A DNA stretch of 64,000 nt from CBDFGK01 sp965247075 (lineage in GTDB: Bacteria; Pseudomonadota; Gammaproteobacteria; Pseudomonadales; Halieaceae). This document shows, piece by piece, positions 1-7,976 of this stretch (position 1 is its first letter; every line of letters begins with the position of its first letter). Below the pieces are notes generated by a model. It was given only the letters and a program-made list of their open reading frames with translations. It searched no databases and was not told the DNA's origin. The DNA lies in NCBI GenBank assembly GCA_965247075.1, contig CBDFGK010000002.1, positions 1,240,001 through 1,304,000 on the forward strand, given 5' to 3'. The position numbers and the translations under genes are program-made.

Positions 1-250
1 TAATCTTGCCGGGGCGCACTGGCACCTGCAATTCAACCTCTGCTTCGCGGTAGGCGTGCTCACTGCCATCGGCCCGGGCAGCAACATCCGCAACCTGCTG
101 CAGTGCGGCAGGACCCGCCGCCAGGATGGCCGGCATGCCGGCCGCAATGGCGCCACCACTGAGCGCCACTACATCCAGGTATTTATCGTCCTGATAAACA
201 CCCACGGTTTGCCGGCCACTGGCCTTGATGTTGAATGTCGCTAACTTCAT
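1..250 (-). CDS. Fumarylacetoacetate hydrolase (FAH) family protein, partial
   Basis: Only the first 83 codons are in the window; the gene runs off the left edge. The N-terminus (MKLATF, then GRQTVGVYQDDKYLDV) is the small lead-in domain seen before the metal-binding FAH fold in 2-keto-4-pentenoate hydratase and acylpyruvase relatives. The catalytic part is not visible, so substrate cannot be judged. An AAGAGGAAA ribosome site lies just upstream of the ATG at 248-250. It is divergent from the AraC gene at 424, which may control it. The family call rests on the N-terminal pattern only. Confidence 0.6.
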   Translation of the reverse strand, partial: MKLATFNIKASGRQTVGVYQDDKYLDVVALSGGAIAAGMPAILAAGPAALQQVADVAARADGSEHAYREAEVELQVPVRPGKI

Positions 251-423
251 TTGGGTTTCCTCTTACTGAAGCGGTGTATAAGCCACCAAAAGTACTAAAA
301 AATATGCTGCCAGGAATAATAGATTTGCAGGGCAAAGCCTGCTTGCCCGCTAACGTGTAAAAGGTTGACTGTGCGCGCAGCACGGCCAATACTGCCGCTG
401 ACAGACATTCTGCGGGTATAGCA

Positions 424-1401
424 ATGGCTGCTGGCAAGACTTCAGCTGACAAACTAAAAAACACTCAACTGATAGAAGATGTACGCAGTGCGCACGTGGC
501 TGTGGACCTTGAGCAGCACGGCAAACGCATCAAGCATTTCAGTTGCCGTGAGCTGCCCCTGGGCAGGCTGGAGCTGTTTGATATTTTCATCGACCCGGTG
601 GCTATTCACCGCCGCCATGAAGATATCGACAAGGACTCCAACGACGACTTCCTGCTGGCAACACAGGTAGAGGGCACCGTGCTGGTTAAAGAAGGTGACG
701 TGGAGTTTACCCAGCACCCCGGTGACCTCTCCATCATGTCTGCCGCCGAGCCCTACACCATTATTCACACCCAGAGCAGCCATCGCCTGGTGTTACACAT
801 CCCCAACGCTGTCTACCGGGAGCGTATTCTCGCCCACCAGGAGGGCCGTACATTTCGCCCCCGCATGGTGCCCGCCGGCGGACTCGCCACCATTGTGCAC
901 GAGATGCTCAAGTCACTGGCCTTTGAGGCCGACAAACTGCACGCCACCGAACAATACACCCTGGCAGAGAGCCTCCTGGAATTGACATCGGCCATCCTGC
1001 GGTCTGACGCCGATCAGGAGTATGAGTTACAGCACGCCAAGCAATCGGCCCTGTTCCGGCGCATCCTGGAATTTATGGAAGCCAACTACATGGATTGCGA
1101 GCTCTCGCCCGAGAAAATTGCCAATGCCAACGGGATTTCCATGCGCTACCTGCACAGCCTGTTCCAGCAGGCCGGTATGACGGTCTCAAAATGGATGTGG
1201 GAGCGACGTCTCAAAGCGACCCGGGAGGACTTGCTGGATCCCAATATGAGCCATATGCGGGTTAGCGAAATAGCCTTTCGTCGCGGCTTCAACGATCCGG
1301 CCCACTTCAGTCGTGCCTTTAAGAACCGCTTCGACGTATCGCCCAGCAAGTTGCGCCAAATCAGCGCCGAGCAGCAAGCTGGTGCCTCTGGAGTCAACTA
1401 A
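424..1401 (+). CDS. AraC-family transcriptional regulator
   Basis: A 325-residue regulator. Residues about 1-190 resemble the AraC-binding-like sensor (FaeA/NphR type), a cupin-like domain that senses small aromatic or carboxylic effectors. Residues about 205-315 carry the double helix-turn-helix, with the typical end 'RGFNDPAHFSRAFK...F.VSPSKLR'. It lies between the divergent FAH-family gene and the reductase/M24 operon at 1473-4596, so local control of both directions is the simplest role. The effector is unknown. Confidence 0.85.
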   Translation: MAAGKTSADKLKNTQLIEDVRSAHVAVDLEQHGKRIKHFSCRELPLGRLELFDIFIDPVAIHRRHEDIDKDSNDDFLLATQVEGTVLVKEGDVEFTQHPGDLSIMSAAEPYTIIHTQSSHRLVLHIPNAVYRERILAHQEGRTFRPRMVPAGGLATIVHEMLKSLAFEADKLHATEQYTLAESLLELTSAILRSDADQEYELQHAKQSALFRRILEFMEANYMDCELSPEKIANANGISMRYLHSLFQQAGMTVSKWMWERRLKATREDLLDPNMSHMRVSEIAFRRGFNDPAHFSRAFKNRFDVSPSKLRQISAEQQAGASGVN

Positions 1402-1472
1402 TCCTGCGGTAACAGGCAAGACGGCGCCACAGCCTCTCTCTACCATCTACTCCTTATTATGGAGGTTCACTG

Positions 1473-2459
1473 TTGAGCGAAATCAAACGGGTCTGCGTGG
1501 TTGGCGCCGGCGCTATTGGCAGCCTGCTGGTTGGCCATATTGGCGCCCTGGAAGACGTGGAGATGACCGTATTGGTGCGCCGCGAGGAGCACGCTGCCGA
1601 TCTTAATGCCAATGGACTCAAAGTAACCGGCAAGTCAAATCTCAGCGCCCGGGTACTGGCCTCCACCGAACCGGCCGAGTTGGGTGATGTGGACCTGGTT
1701 ATCCTGGCCACCAAGACCACAGCCGTTGCAGCCAGCGTACAAAAATTCCAGGGCTGTTTTTCCAACGCCACGGTAATGATGATTCAAAACGGTCTGGGCT
1801 GCGAACAGGTAGTGCGAGAGCTGGGCGATTGGCCAATCATTGCCGGCCTGACTTTTATGTCCGGCGTGCGCAAATCCGACTGCCATGTCGATTACGAACT
1901 GGACACCCCCACCTGGATTGGCCCCTGGGATGAAGATGCCAGCCGACCGGGCGACGCGTACATCAAGCAGGTAGAGGCATTGATTAACCGCTCTGGTCTT
2001 ATTTGCGAGGCCTATGAAGACCTGCGACCCGTGCAATGGTCCAAGTTGATATTCAATTCCGCTGTCAACGCCATCGGCGCGGTTACCAATACGCCCCACG
2101 CCCCTTTCTACGCCGATACCGAAAACCTCTCCGACCTCGGCAACCTGGTCGAGGCCATGATGAACGAGGGAGTTGCCATTGCCAGCGCCAAGGGTATTAG
2201 CGTAAGCAGCGATCCCTGGGCCATGAATTGCAAGGCCGTCACCCAGGGTGGCAGTCACGGCGGCGATGTTTACGCCCACGTCACCTCCATGCTGGATGAT
2301 GTCCGCAGGCAGAGTTATACCGAGGTGGACTGGATTACCGGCTCCCTGGTGCGAGTTGCACGCGAGGTCGGTGTGCCTGCCCCCATACACGAAACCCTGT
2401 ACCGCCTGGTCAAGGGAATTGAAACGGGCTGGACCTTCAACGCCCGCTTTGAGCACTAA
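1473..2459 (+). CDS. 2-dehydropantoate 2-reductase (PanE/ApbA) family protein, first of a tandem pair
   Basis: A 328-residue NAD(P)H-dependent reductase of the ketopantoate reductase fold. The Rossmann loop GAGAIGS starts at about residue 11, and the conserved Lys/Asn stretch 'QWSKLIFNSAVNAIGA' lies near residue 190. It starts at TTG 1473, 8 bases after a GGAGG site; no in-frame ATG has a better site. It heads an operon with a related reductase (31-base gap) and an M24 protein. The duplication and catabolic setting argue for a hydroxy-acid or keto-acid dehydrogenase rather than pantothenate synthesis. Confidence 0.8.
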   Translation: MSEIKRVCVVGAGAIGSLLVGHIGALEDVEMTVLVRREEHAADLNANGLKVTGKSNLSARVLASTEPAELGDVDLVILATKTTAVAASVQKFQGCFSNATVMMIQNGLGCEQVVRELGDWPIIAGLTFMSGVRKSDCHVDYELDTPTWIGPWDEDASRPGDAYIKQVEALINRSGLICEAYEDLRPVQWSKLIFNSAVNAIGAVTNTPHAPFYADTENLSDLGNLVEAMMNEGVAIASAKGISVSSDPWAMNCKAVTQGGSHGGDVYAHVTSMLDDVRRQSYTEVDWITGSLVRVAREVGVPAPIHETLYRLVKGIETGWTFNARFEH

Positions 2460-2490
2460 CAGCCCGGCTTGAGTTCTAACGGAGAGAACG

Positions 2491-3405
2491 ATGAAAGTAT
2501 GTATTGTTGGTTGCGGCGCCATTGGCAGCCTGTTTGCCGCCCACCTGGGCCGACTGGATGACGTGGAAGTGTGGGCCTACGACCCCTTCCAGGCGCACGT
2601 CGATGCCATCAGCGAAAACGGCCTGCGGCTGACCGGCGAGAGCGACTTTACTGTCAGTATCAATGTCCGCAGTGACGCCGGCGAGATTCCGGCCTGCGAT
2701 TTTGGCATCATCGCCGCCAAGACCCTGCACACCCGCTCCGCCATGGAAGCAGTGGCCGACATTTTTGCCGATGGAGCGGTCTGCTCCGTACAAAACGGCG
2801 TCGGCAGCGAAGAAATAATCGCTGAGTATGTGCCGCGAGTGATTATGGGCACCACCTTCCCCGCCGGTCACATTTCAGAACCCGGCGTCTGCAACCACGA
2901 CACCAGGGGCCTCACCCAGATTGGACCTTTTGCCGCCAAGCCGGCCAGCCAGGAAGAGAGTGATCGCCTCGCCGAGGCTCTCACCCGAGGCGGCATGGAA
3001 ACCAAATCCGTGGCCGATCCGCGCGGCCCGATGTGGACCAAAGTTATTTTCAACTGCGCCTCTAATGGTGTGGCTGCGCTCACCGGACTGCCCCATGGGG
3101 TTGCGGCGGAAACACTGCGCGATCTGTTCAGCGCCATTGCACAGGAAGGCGTAGCTGTGGCCACTGCCCTGGGTGTTACCCTGGAGAAAGATCCGGAAGA
3201 CATGATTAATGACAGCATTCCTGTGGCTTACATGCACAAGCCCAGCATGCTGCAGGATGTGGAAGCACATAGAACGACCGAGATAGACTCAATCAATGGC
3301 GGCGTGGCCAGCATCGGCGCAAGCATCGGTGTGCCCTGCCCCATTAACCGCGCCATTGCCGAACTGGTCAAGGGCCTGGAACATAGCTGGACACTGGAGG
3401 CGTAA
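2491..3405 (+). CDS. 2-dehydropantoate 2-reductase family protein, second of a tandem pair
   Basis: A 304-residue paralogue of the upstream gene. It has the Rossmann loop GCGAIGS at residues 8-14, the Lys-containing 'MWTKVIFNCASNGVAAL' near residue 175 and the same C-terminal helical domain ending in 'LVKGLEHSWTLEA'. A GGAGAG site precedes the ATG. It ends three bases before the M24 gene, so the two are very probably co-translated. The true substrate is not readable from sequence. Confidence 0.8.
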   Translation: MKVCIVGCGAIGSLFAAHLGRLDDVEVWAYDPFQAHVDAISENGLRLTGESDFTVSINVRSDAGEIPACDFGIIAAKTLHTRSAMEAVADIFADGAVCSVQNGVGSEEIIAEYVPRVIMGTTFPAGHISEPGVCNHDTRGLTQIGPFAAKPASQEESDRLAEALTRGGMETKSVADPRGPMWTKVIFNCASNGVAALTGLPHGVAAETLRDLFSAIAQEGVAVATALGVTLEKDPEDMINDSIPVAYMHKPSMLQDVEAHRTTEIDSINGGVASIGASIGVPCPINRAIAELVKGLEHSWTLEA

Positions 3406-3408
3406 ACC

Positions 3409-4596
3409 ATGAATACAGCAACTCAACTGGACGGCGTTGATTACGTCAACCGTTTTCGTCCCTCGCAAACTGAAATTGATAGGCGCTACAGCAATGTGCG
3501 GGCAGCCATGGAAGCCCATGGTCTCGACGCGCTAGTGGTAGCGGGCAGCGAATACTCCGGCTTTGAAGGCGCCATCCGCTACCTGGCGGGCTTTTACATC
3601 CTGCATCGCTACTCCTACGTGATCATCACCCCCAACGATGACCCCATCGTGGTTTTCCCCAAGGAAGCCGCGTGGGTGGGTGACCACAGCGCCACCTTTA
3701 TCAGCCGCCGCGAACTGCCGGTGCACTGCGGCGAGTGGATTGCCGACTACCTGAAGAGCCAGGGCGCCAACAAGGTGGGTGTATACGGCATGGAATACAT
3801 CATGAACGTGCGCGATTTCAAAGGGCTGGCCGCAGGCGGCTTTGACCTGATCGACTTCGATATTCCCTTCGACTACGCCCGCGCCCAGAAGTCCGATGAG
3901 GAGATTGCTTCCGTGCGTCACTCCATGGACATCAACAAGCAGGGCGTACTGGAAGTGATCAAGGCCTACCAGCCAGGCAAAACCGAAGCCGAGCTGATGG
4001 GTGTAGCCGAACACGTATTTTCAGCCGCCGGCTGTGGCCGCAACACCATGGACATGGTGCAAATGGGCAAGAATGGCTCCCTGCTGCCGCAGATGATTTT
4101 TCCCACCAACCGCCCGGTAGATGCCTCTGACGGCATGATGTACGGCCTGGAGATCTCCGGTGAAGGTGGTCACTGGGTGGAGTATTCCCGTCCGCTGATG
4201 CCCAATGGCATGGATGAGATCACCCGCGACATGATGGATGCCCAGCAGGAATTCCACGCTCTGGTACGCGAGAACATGAAGGCGGGTCACACCGCCCAGA
4301 AAGTACACAAGGTCTGCATGCAGCCCTTTGTCGATCGCGGTTACCGCAGCGGCCACGTCTGTGGCCACTCTATTGGTATGACCATGATCGAAATGCCGCG
4401 CATCGGTGAAGGCTTTGATTTCGTGCTGCCGGAGAATATGGTGTGCTCCATGCACCCCCACGTGATGAATGAAGAGCGCACCCATTCCCTGTACTTCCAG
4501 GAAACCTATCGCGTGACGGCTGAAGGCGGCGAGCCCCTGTCCGGCACCGCCATCGATGTCTATGACGGTACGGAGACAGAACTCAAATCCTTGTAG
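3409..4596 (+). CDS. M24-family (creatinase/prolidase fold) protein lacking most metal ligands
   Basis: A 395-residue protein with a creatinase-type N-terminal domain (about 1-150) and the pita-bread fold (about 160-395). The GHSIG histidine near residue 320 is kept. The usual paired aspartates are replaced in 'GLEISGEGGHWVEYSR', and the first glutamate motif reads 'CSMHPHV', so three of the five canonical metal positions look changed. This is the creatinase pattern (metal-free C-N hydrolase) rather than an aminopeptidase. Last gene of the operon with the two reductases; an amidine- or amide-type substrate is only an inference. Confidence 0.75.
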   Translation: MNTATQLDGVDYVNRFRPSQTEIDRRYSNVRAAMEAHGLDALVVAGSEYSGFEGAIRYLAGFYILHRYSYVIITPNDDPIVVFPKEAAWVGDHSATFISRRELPVHCGEWIADYLKSQGANKVGVYGMEYIMNVRDFKGLAAGGFDLIDFDIPFDYARAQKSDEEIASVRHSMDINKQGVLEVIKAYQPGKTEAELMGVAEHVFSAAGCGRNTMDMVQMGKNGSLLPQMIFPTNRPVDASDGMMYGLEISGEGGHWVEYSRPLMPNGMDEITRDMMDAQQEFHALVRENMKAGHTAQKVHKVCMQPFVDRGYRSGHVCGHSIGMTMIEMPRIGEGFDFVLPENMVCSMHPHVMNEERTHSLYFQETYRVTAEGGEPLSGTAIDVYDGTETELKSL

Positions 4597-4699
4597 TGCC
4601 TGGCGCACTCGCAAATCGCCAATACTCTCGCTTTATACATTGTTCCCCATGGCTCTTGTTGTGTTGTGTTGTGTACAAAGCAATACATCGAGAATCATT

Positions 4700-4943
4700 A
4701 TGTCTACTACCATGACAGTTCGCTTAGATCCTGAATTGAAAGAACGACTGGATCAACTGGCTCAAGTTACGCGTCGCTCCAAGTCTTTTTTGGCTGCTGA
4801 GGCAGTACGTGATTTTGTGGAGTTAAATTGAGTGGCAGATCCAAGCAATCAAGGATGGTCTCCGGGCAGCCGACCAAGGCGACTTTGCCAGTGACCGGGA
4901 CGTCAGGAAATTAGAGGCAAAGTGGACACAGAATGCAGGTTAA
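4700..4943 (+). pseudogene. ParD/RelB-like CopG antitoxin broken by a one-base insertion
   Basis: Starts MSTTMTVRLDPELKERLDQL, the ribbon-helix-helix of a CopG/ParD-type antitoxin. The frame stops after 43 residues at TGA (4829-4831). Skipping one T there continues cleanly as 'EWQIQAIKDGLRAADQGDF' and on to TAA at 4941-4943, giving the expected antitoxin of about 80 residues. The DNA-binding half may still be made. The reconstructed end overlaps the start of the toxin remnant, as in intact loci. Confidence 0.75.
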
Positions 4944-5010
4944 GTGGCTTGGACAAGTAGAAATACTGCGGGTATTGCATACTTCACGTCGGTTACCGAA
5001 GCGTTGGTAG
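4933..5010 (+). pseudogene. ParE/RelE-type toxin reduced to its two ends
   Basis: A 25-codon frame reads MQVKWL joined directly to GQVEILRVLHTSRRLPKRW. The first six residues match the usual start of ParE toxins and the rest matches the C-terminal strand and 'HTSRR' end. The roughly 70-residue middle is missing without a frame change. The ATG overlaps the reconstructed antitoxin stop, as in intact parDE pairs. It cannot encode an active toxin. Confidence 0.65.
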
Positions 5011-5064
5011 GTTAAATTTCTATATTGGTTAGAACCCTGTGCCGCGCTTTAACTGACCGCTGCT

Positions 5065-6363
5065 TCAAGCCTCAATAGCCCCGGATCGCAAAGACCAGAT
5101 TGCCACGGCGCCAATAAAGAAGGGGATGGAAAGTACTGCAAAATAGAGCGCCTGGTCCCAACCCAGGCCGATCAGCAAACCGGCCATGGCTGGGCCGATA
5201 ATGGCTCCCACTCGCCCCAGGCCTATTGCCCAGCCAATACCGGTGGCGCGTACCTGGGTCGGGTAGAGACGGGCAGCCACTGAATACAGCCCGATAAAAC
5301 CACCCTGCCCAAAAAAGCCCAGCGCTACCGCTGTGATCATCAAGATCACCACTTGGTGTTCCAGCAGTCCGAAAACAATCATCAACAGCCCGGCTGTCAC
5401 CATGAACGCGGCGACCATGAAGCGCAAACCGCTGATGGCGGAGCGATAGCCCAGCCACAGGATGCCGACCAGACCACCGGCATTGATAGACATACCAATC
5501 CAGATTGCCTTATCCAGCGGCATACCTGCATCAACCACGATTTTCGGTATCCAACTCATCAGGAAATAGATACCGAACATGGCGCTGAAGGTGGCCACCC
5601 ACAACAGCATTGACCACTTTTTCATATCATCGTGAAACAGCGCCCGCACGCCGGTCTCGCCCGGCGTCGGCACTGTTGTTGCGGGCCATGCATCCAATCG
5701 ACTGCCACCCAGGCGGGCGATTATCCGGTTGGCTTTCTGCAGTCCCCCGGCCGGGCGCTTGATCAGCAAAAAGGACAGGGATTCCGGCAACAGGAAAAAG
5801 ACCAGCAGGAACACCGCCACATTCAACAGGGCGCCTATCGCAAAGACAGAACGCCAGCCGTGGTCTTCAATAAGATAAGCCGCCAATAGGCCACCCAGTG
5901 TGGCGCCGATAGCATACGTGCCCTGCACAATGCAGATCATAAAGTTACGTTTGGAATCCGGTGAGTATTCCGCGGTGATAGCGGTAATACTAGCCAACAT
6001 CGCACCAATGGCCAGACCGCCGGCAAATCGATACATCAGCAACACCATCATCGACCGTGCGGTAGAGGTCAATCCCATGGTGATGGTGACAGCGACCAGA
6101 CTGCACAGGATCATGTTCCTGCGGCCAATATGATCACTCAAGGTGCCCAGAGTCACGGCACCGATGGCCATACCCAGGTAGCCGGCACTGAACACGATGC
6201 CCAAAGCCCCCGGAGACAGGCTCCACTCGGTGGCGATGGCCGGCGCCGTGTAGGCAATAGCCAAGGCGTCAAAGCCATCAAAGATATTGATCAGCGCACA
6301 CAGACTGATTGCCAGAATCTGGAAACGGGTAAATTCCTTTTCAGGTATATAGTTAGTGCGCAT
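5065..6363 (-). CDS. MFS transporter, aromatic acid:H+ symporter (AAHS)-like
   Basis: A 432-residue inner-membrane transporter with about 12 hydrophobic helices. Helix 1 carries 'DGFDALAIAYTAPAI', the acidic D-G-F-D motif of 4-hydroxybenzoate/protocatechuate (PcaK-like) transporters, and the loop after helix 2 has 'GTLSDHIGRRN'. I chose the ATG at 6361-6363, preceded by TTGAGAG; a 36-residue upstream extension lacks any family character. Placement next to the FAH/AraC/M24 block suggests uptake of the acid that block degrades, but it is separated by the broken TA locus. Confidence 0.8.
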   Translation of the reverse strand: MRTNYIPEKEFTRFQILAISLCALINIFDGFDALAIAYTAPAIATEWSLSPGALGIVFSAGYLGMAIGAVTLGTLSDHIGRRNMILCSLVAVTITMGLTSTARSMMVLLMYRFAGGLAIGAMLASITAITAEYSPDSKRNFMICIVQGTYAIGATLGGLLAAYLIEDHGWRSVFAIGALLNVAVFLLVFFLLPESLSFLLIKRPAGGLQKANRIIARLGGSRLDAWPATTVPTPGETGVRALFHDDMKKWSMLLWVATFSAMFGIYFLMSWIPKIVVDAGMPLDKAIWIGMSINAGGLVGILWLGYRSAISGLRFMVAAFMVTAGLLMIVFGLLEHQVVILMITAVALGFFGQGGFIGLYSVAARLYPTQVRATGIGWAIGLGRVGAIIGPAMAGLLIGLGWDQALYFAVLSIPFFIGAVAIWSLRSGAIEA

Positions 6364-6418
6364 CCATAAACTCTCAATCCATTGAAATAAAAGGAAATAT
6401 TTTCGCAGGGAATTAAAA

Positions 6419-6478
6419 AATCCTCTTGAATTTGTTACGTTAAAGGTACGAACAGTAACCGGAAAAAACAAGAGGATT
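6419..6478 (+). repeat. Nested inverted repeat
   Basis: AATCCTCTTG (6419-6428) is the reverse complement of CAAGAGGATT (6469-6478). A second pair, GTTAC (6434-6438) and GTAAC (6455-6459), is nested inside. It lies between the MFS start and a transposase scrap. It could be an operator for the transporter or the terminal structure of the lost insertion sequence. Confidence 0.45.
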
Positions 6479-6482
6479 CAGC

Positions 6483-6569
6483 ATGCGAGAAACCCGCGTA
6501 GCTCAGGCAAGTATATTTGAAAACTATTCAAAACACGAATTTGAGCCTCTTCCAAGTAAGCGCCGTTAA
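6483..6569 (+). pseudogene. Transposase N-terminal scrap
   Basis: A 28-codon frame beginning MRETRVAQASIF and continuing ENYSKHEFEPLPSKRR. The 'R.AQ.S.F..Y..HE' pattern is the usual start of a group of insertion-sequence transposases; nothing of the remaining protein follows. The next 230 bases (6570-6799) hold no frame I can assign. Best read as the edge left by a deleted element. Confidence 0.4.
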
Positions 6570-6799
6570 ATCAGCACCTGTTTTTCCTTAAAAGTTCGGG
6601 CCAGACTCTCTCCTGATGACCACACAAGAGAAAGCCATGAATGATGTAACCCATCCCCAACCACTCGGAGTCTACTGGCATCAGGGATACCGAGTATTTC
6701 AAACTAAAGATCCGACAGTCTTCCCTGCCGGATAATGACTCAATGTTCTATGTTGCGGCCTAATCTTCACTCACAAGACCGGAGAAAAACCAATCAACT

Positions 6800-7084
6800 T
6801 TAGTCATGCCGGTGCGCTTCGTAGTAGGCCCGCAAGACGGCATTAATCCGGGTCTGGTAGCCTTGGCCTTGCGCTTTCATCCACGCCAGAACATCGGCGT
6901 CCAAGCGGATAGTGACGGACTTTTTCCCAGGTGGGTAGACCAGTTCCGCATGCGCAAAAAAATCCACATGCAGCGGGGGGATATCGCTGTAATCTATAGA
7001 TTTATCTGATCTTTCACTCAACTCCTTTAATCGCTCTTTCGAGATCGACAAGTCACTGAGCGATTTTCTGACAGTACTCATCAT
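6800..7084 (-). CDS. brnA: BrnA family antitoxin
   Basis: A 94-residue antitoxin of the BrnT/BrnA type II system. The C-terminal ribbon-helix-helix reads 'KKSVTIRLDADVLAWMKAQG' followed by 'YQTRINAVLRAYYEAH', the standard BrnA signature. The N-terminal half binds toxin. The start is the first of two adjacent ATG codons (7082-7084) inside the toxin gene's 3' end, the normal overlap in brnTA. The gene looks intact although its toxin is not. It would repress the AT-rich promoter just upstream of 7294. Confidence 0.85.
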   Translation of the reverse strand: MMSTVRKSLSDLSISKERLKELSERSDKSIDYSDIPPLHVDFFAHAELVYPPGKKSVTIRLDADVLAWMKAQGQGYQTRINAVLRAYYEAHRHD

Positions 7085-7294
7085 ATGCCCTCCTCTCTTT
7101 TCTGTTTGCCAATCGTGCGGAGATGATGCGGGTAACGTCATGCCTGTACTGATCTTGCGCACTTCGCCGTAATCTGTGCGCCTGTCAATGCGGGTCAGTA
7201 CCGGGCATTCGAATACCAGTGCCGCTTCCTCAAAGCTAAGCTCGTGCTTTTGCTGATTAGCCTGATTTTTGGGTTCATCCCACTCAAATAGCAT
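7053..7294 (-). pseudogene. brnT: BrnT toxin with internal deletion and frameshift
   Basis: The N-terminus MLFEWDEPKNQANQQKHE and 'FEEAALVFE' are the hallmark of the RelE-like ribonuclease BrnT. After 'RTDYGEVRKISTG' the frame is lost. The correct C-terminus, 'DVTRIISARLANRKERRAYD', appears in another frame and ends at TGA 7053-7055. About 20-25 residues of core are missing at the junction. Activity is very unlikely. The open frame continues fused in phase into brnA, so an automatic caller would report one false chimaeric protein. Confidence 0.75.
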
Positions 7295-7404
7295 TGTTTA
7301 TATTTACAATATGTACATACATTAGTCAAGTTCTAGCCTCTTCCAACACGAAATGATACTGACATAGCCCGATTTCTGTGCATGATGGAAGGATAAATAC
7401 CATC

Positions 7405-7615
7405 ATGAATGACACTCACATAAAAACGTCGGCACAGGTGCATGCCTTTCTTGAAGGCACCCATACAGTTACATTCTCCTTAACAAACCAAAACCGAGCG
7501 CTATGAGTTTATTCGTCGCAGTCTGATTCGGTTTCGCTATCATCAGCTGCCTGGGCCGGATAAGGGCTTGCTGCTGAGCTTTATGACCCAATGCTATTGC
7601 CGATTTGCTTTCTAA
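7405..7615 (+). pseudogene. N-terminal remnant of a DDE integrase/transposase
   Basis: ATG at 7405 gives MNDTHIKTSAQVHAFLEGT then stops. In another frame 'KTERYEFIRRSLIRFRYHQL' and 'PDKGLLLSFM' follow, ending at TAA 7613-7615. Together they match the first ~70 residues of a widespread integrase-catalytic-domain protein that starts '..VR.FLEG...F......RY.WI...L.RF.Y..L.KADKG'. The catalytic domain is absent. The following 175 bases to 7790 show nothing assignable. Confidence 0.55.
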
Positions 7616-7790
7616 TTTGCGTATGTGACCCATGAAATTTGAAACGATCAGGAAAAGATTGAATCCGGGCACCCTCGCGAAGACTAAATGTTCGATCTTC
7701 GAGCGGATGAATAAATGCGCCGGCAGTAGCATCATTTTGATTCGATTCGATTTGATCCAAATGCTCTGTCTCTAGGGTAAACTCGTATGG

Positions 7791-7976
7791 TCAAACCGGT
7801 AGCAAAGTCAAACAAAGCACCAGCAATAAAAATTTTAGACGTTTGATGGCGGGCCGTGAAAATCGTTGTATTTTGACCCTCCGCACCTTGTCTTTGGCGG
7901 CTTTCTCGAACGCCATCAGTGCATCGGTCAGGTCTGCCGGAGTTGAGAGCATCGCCTGTTTTTCAGTTTGCCACAT
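7791..7976 (-). CDS. Small protein with a C-terminal membrane segment; last gene of the VWA/stator-like cassette
   Basis: A 61-residue protein starting MWQTEKQAMLSTPADL, basic in the middle (KDKVRRVKIQRF) and ending in the hydrophobic run 'LKFLLLVLCLTLLPV'. The ATG overlaps the 3' end of the upstream gene by 14 bases; an alternative ATG lies at 7952. It ends abruptly after the hydrophobic segment, so it could be a truncated gene whose 3' part was lost at the integrase scrap. No family recognised. Confidence 0.4.
   Translation of the reverse strand: MWQTEKQAMLSTPADLTDALMAFEKAAKDKVRRVKIQRFSRPAIKRLKFLLLVLCLTLLPV

Noticed and set aside
1635..2522. 295-codon open frame opposite the first PanE-like gene
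   Set aside because: GC-rich shadow of a well-supported gene; the translated sequence shows no recognisable domain.
6637..6735. Small frame MNDVTHPQPLGVYWHQGYRV and a few more residues, before brnA
   Set aside because: 32 codons, no ribosome site or family resemblance, in a debris region; most likely chance.
6800..7294. A single 164-residue BrnT-BrnA fusion protein
   Set aside because: The middle of the frame is out-of-phase toxin sequence; the true toxin C-terminus lies in another frame, so this is a deletion artefact.
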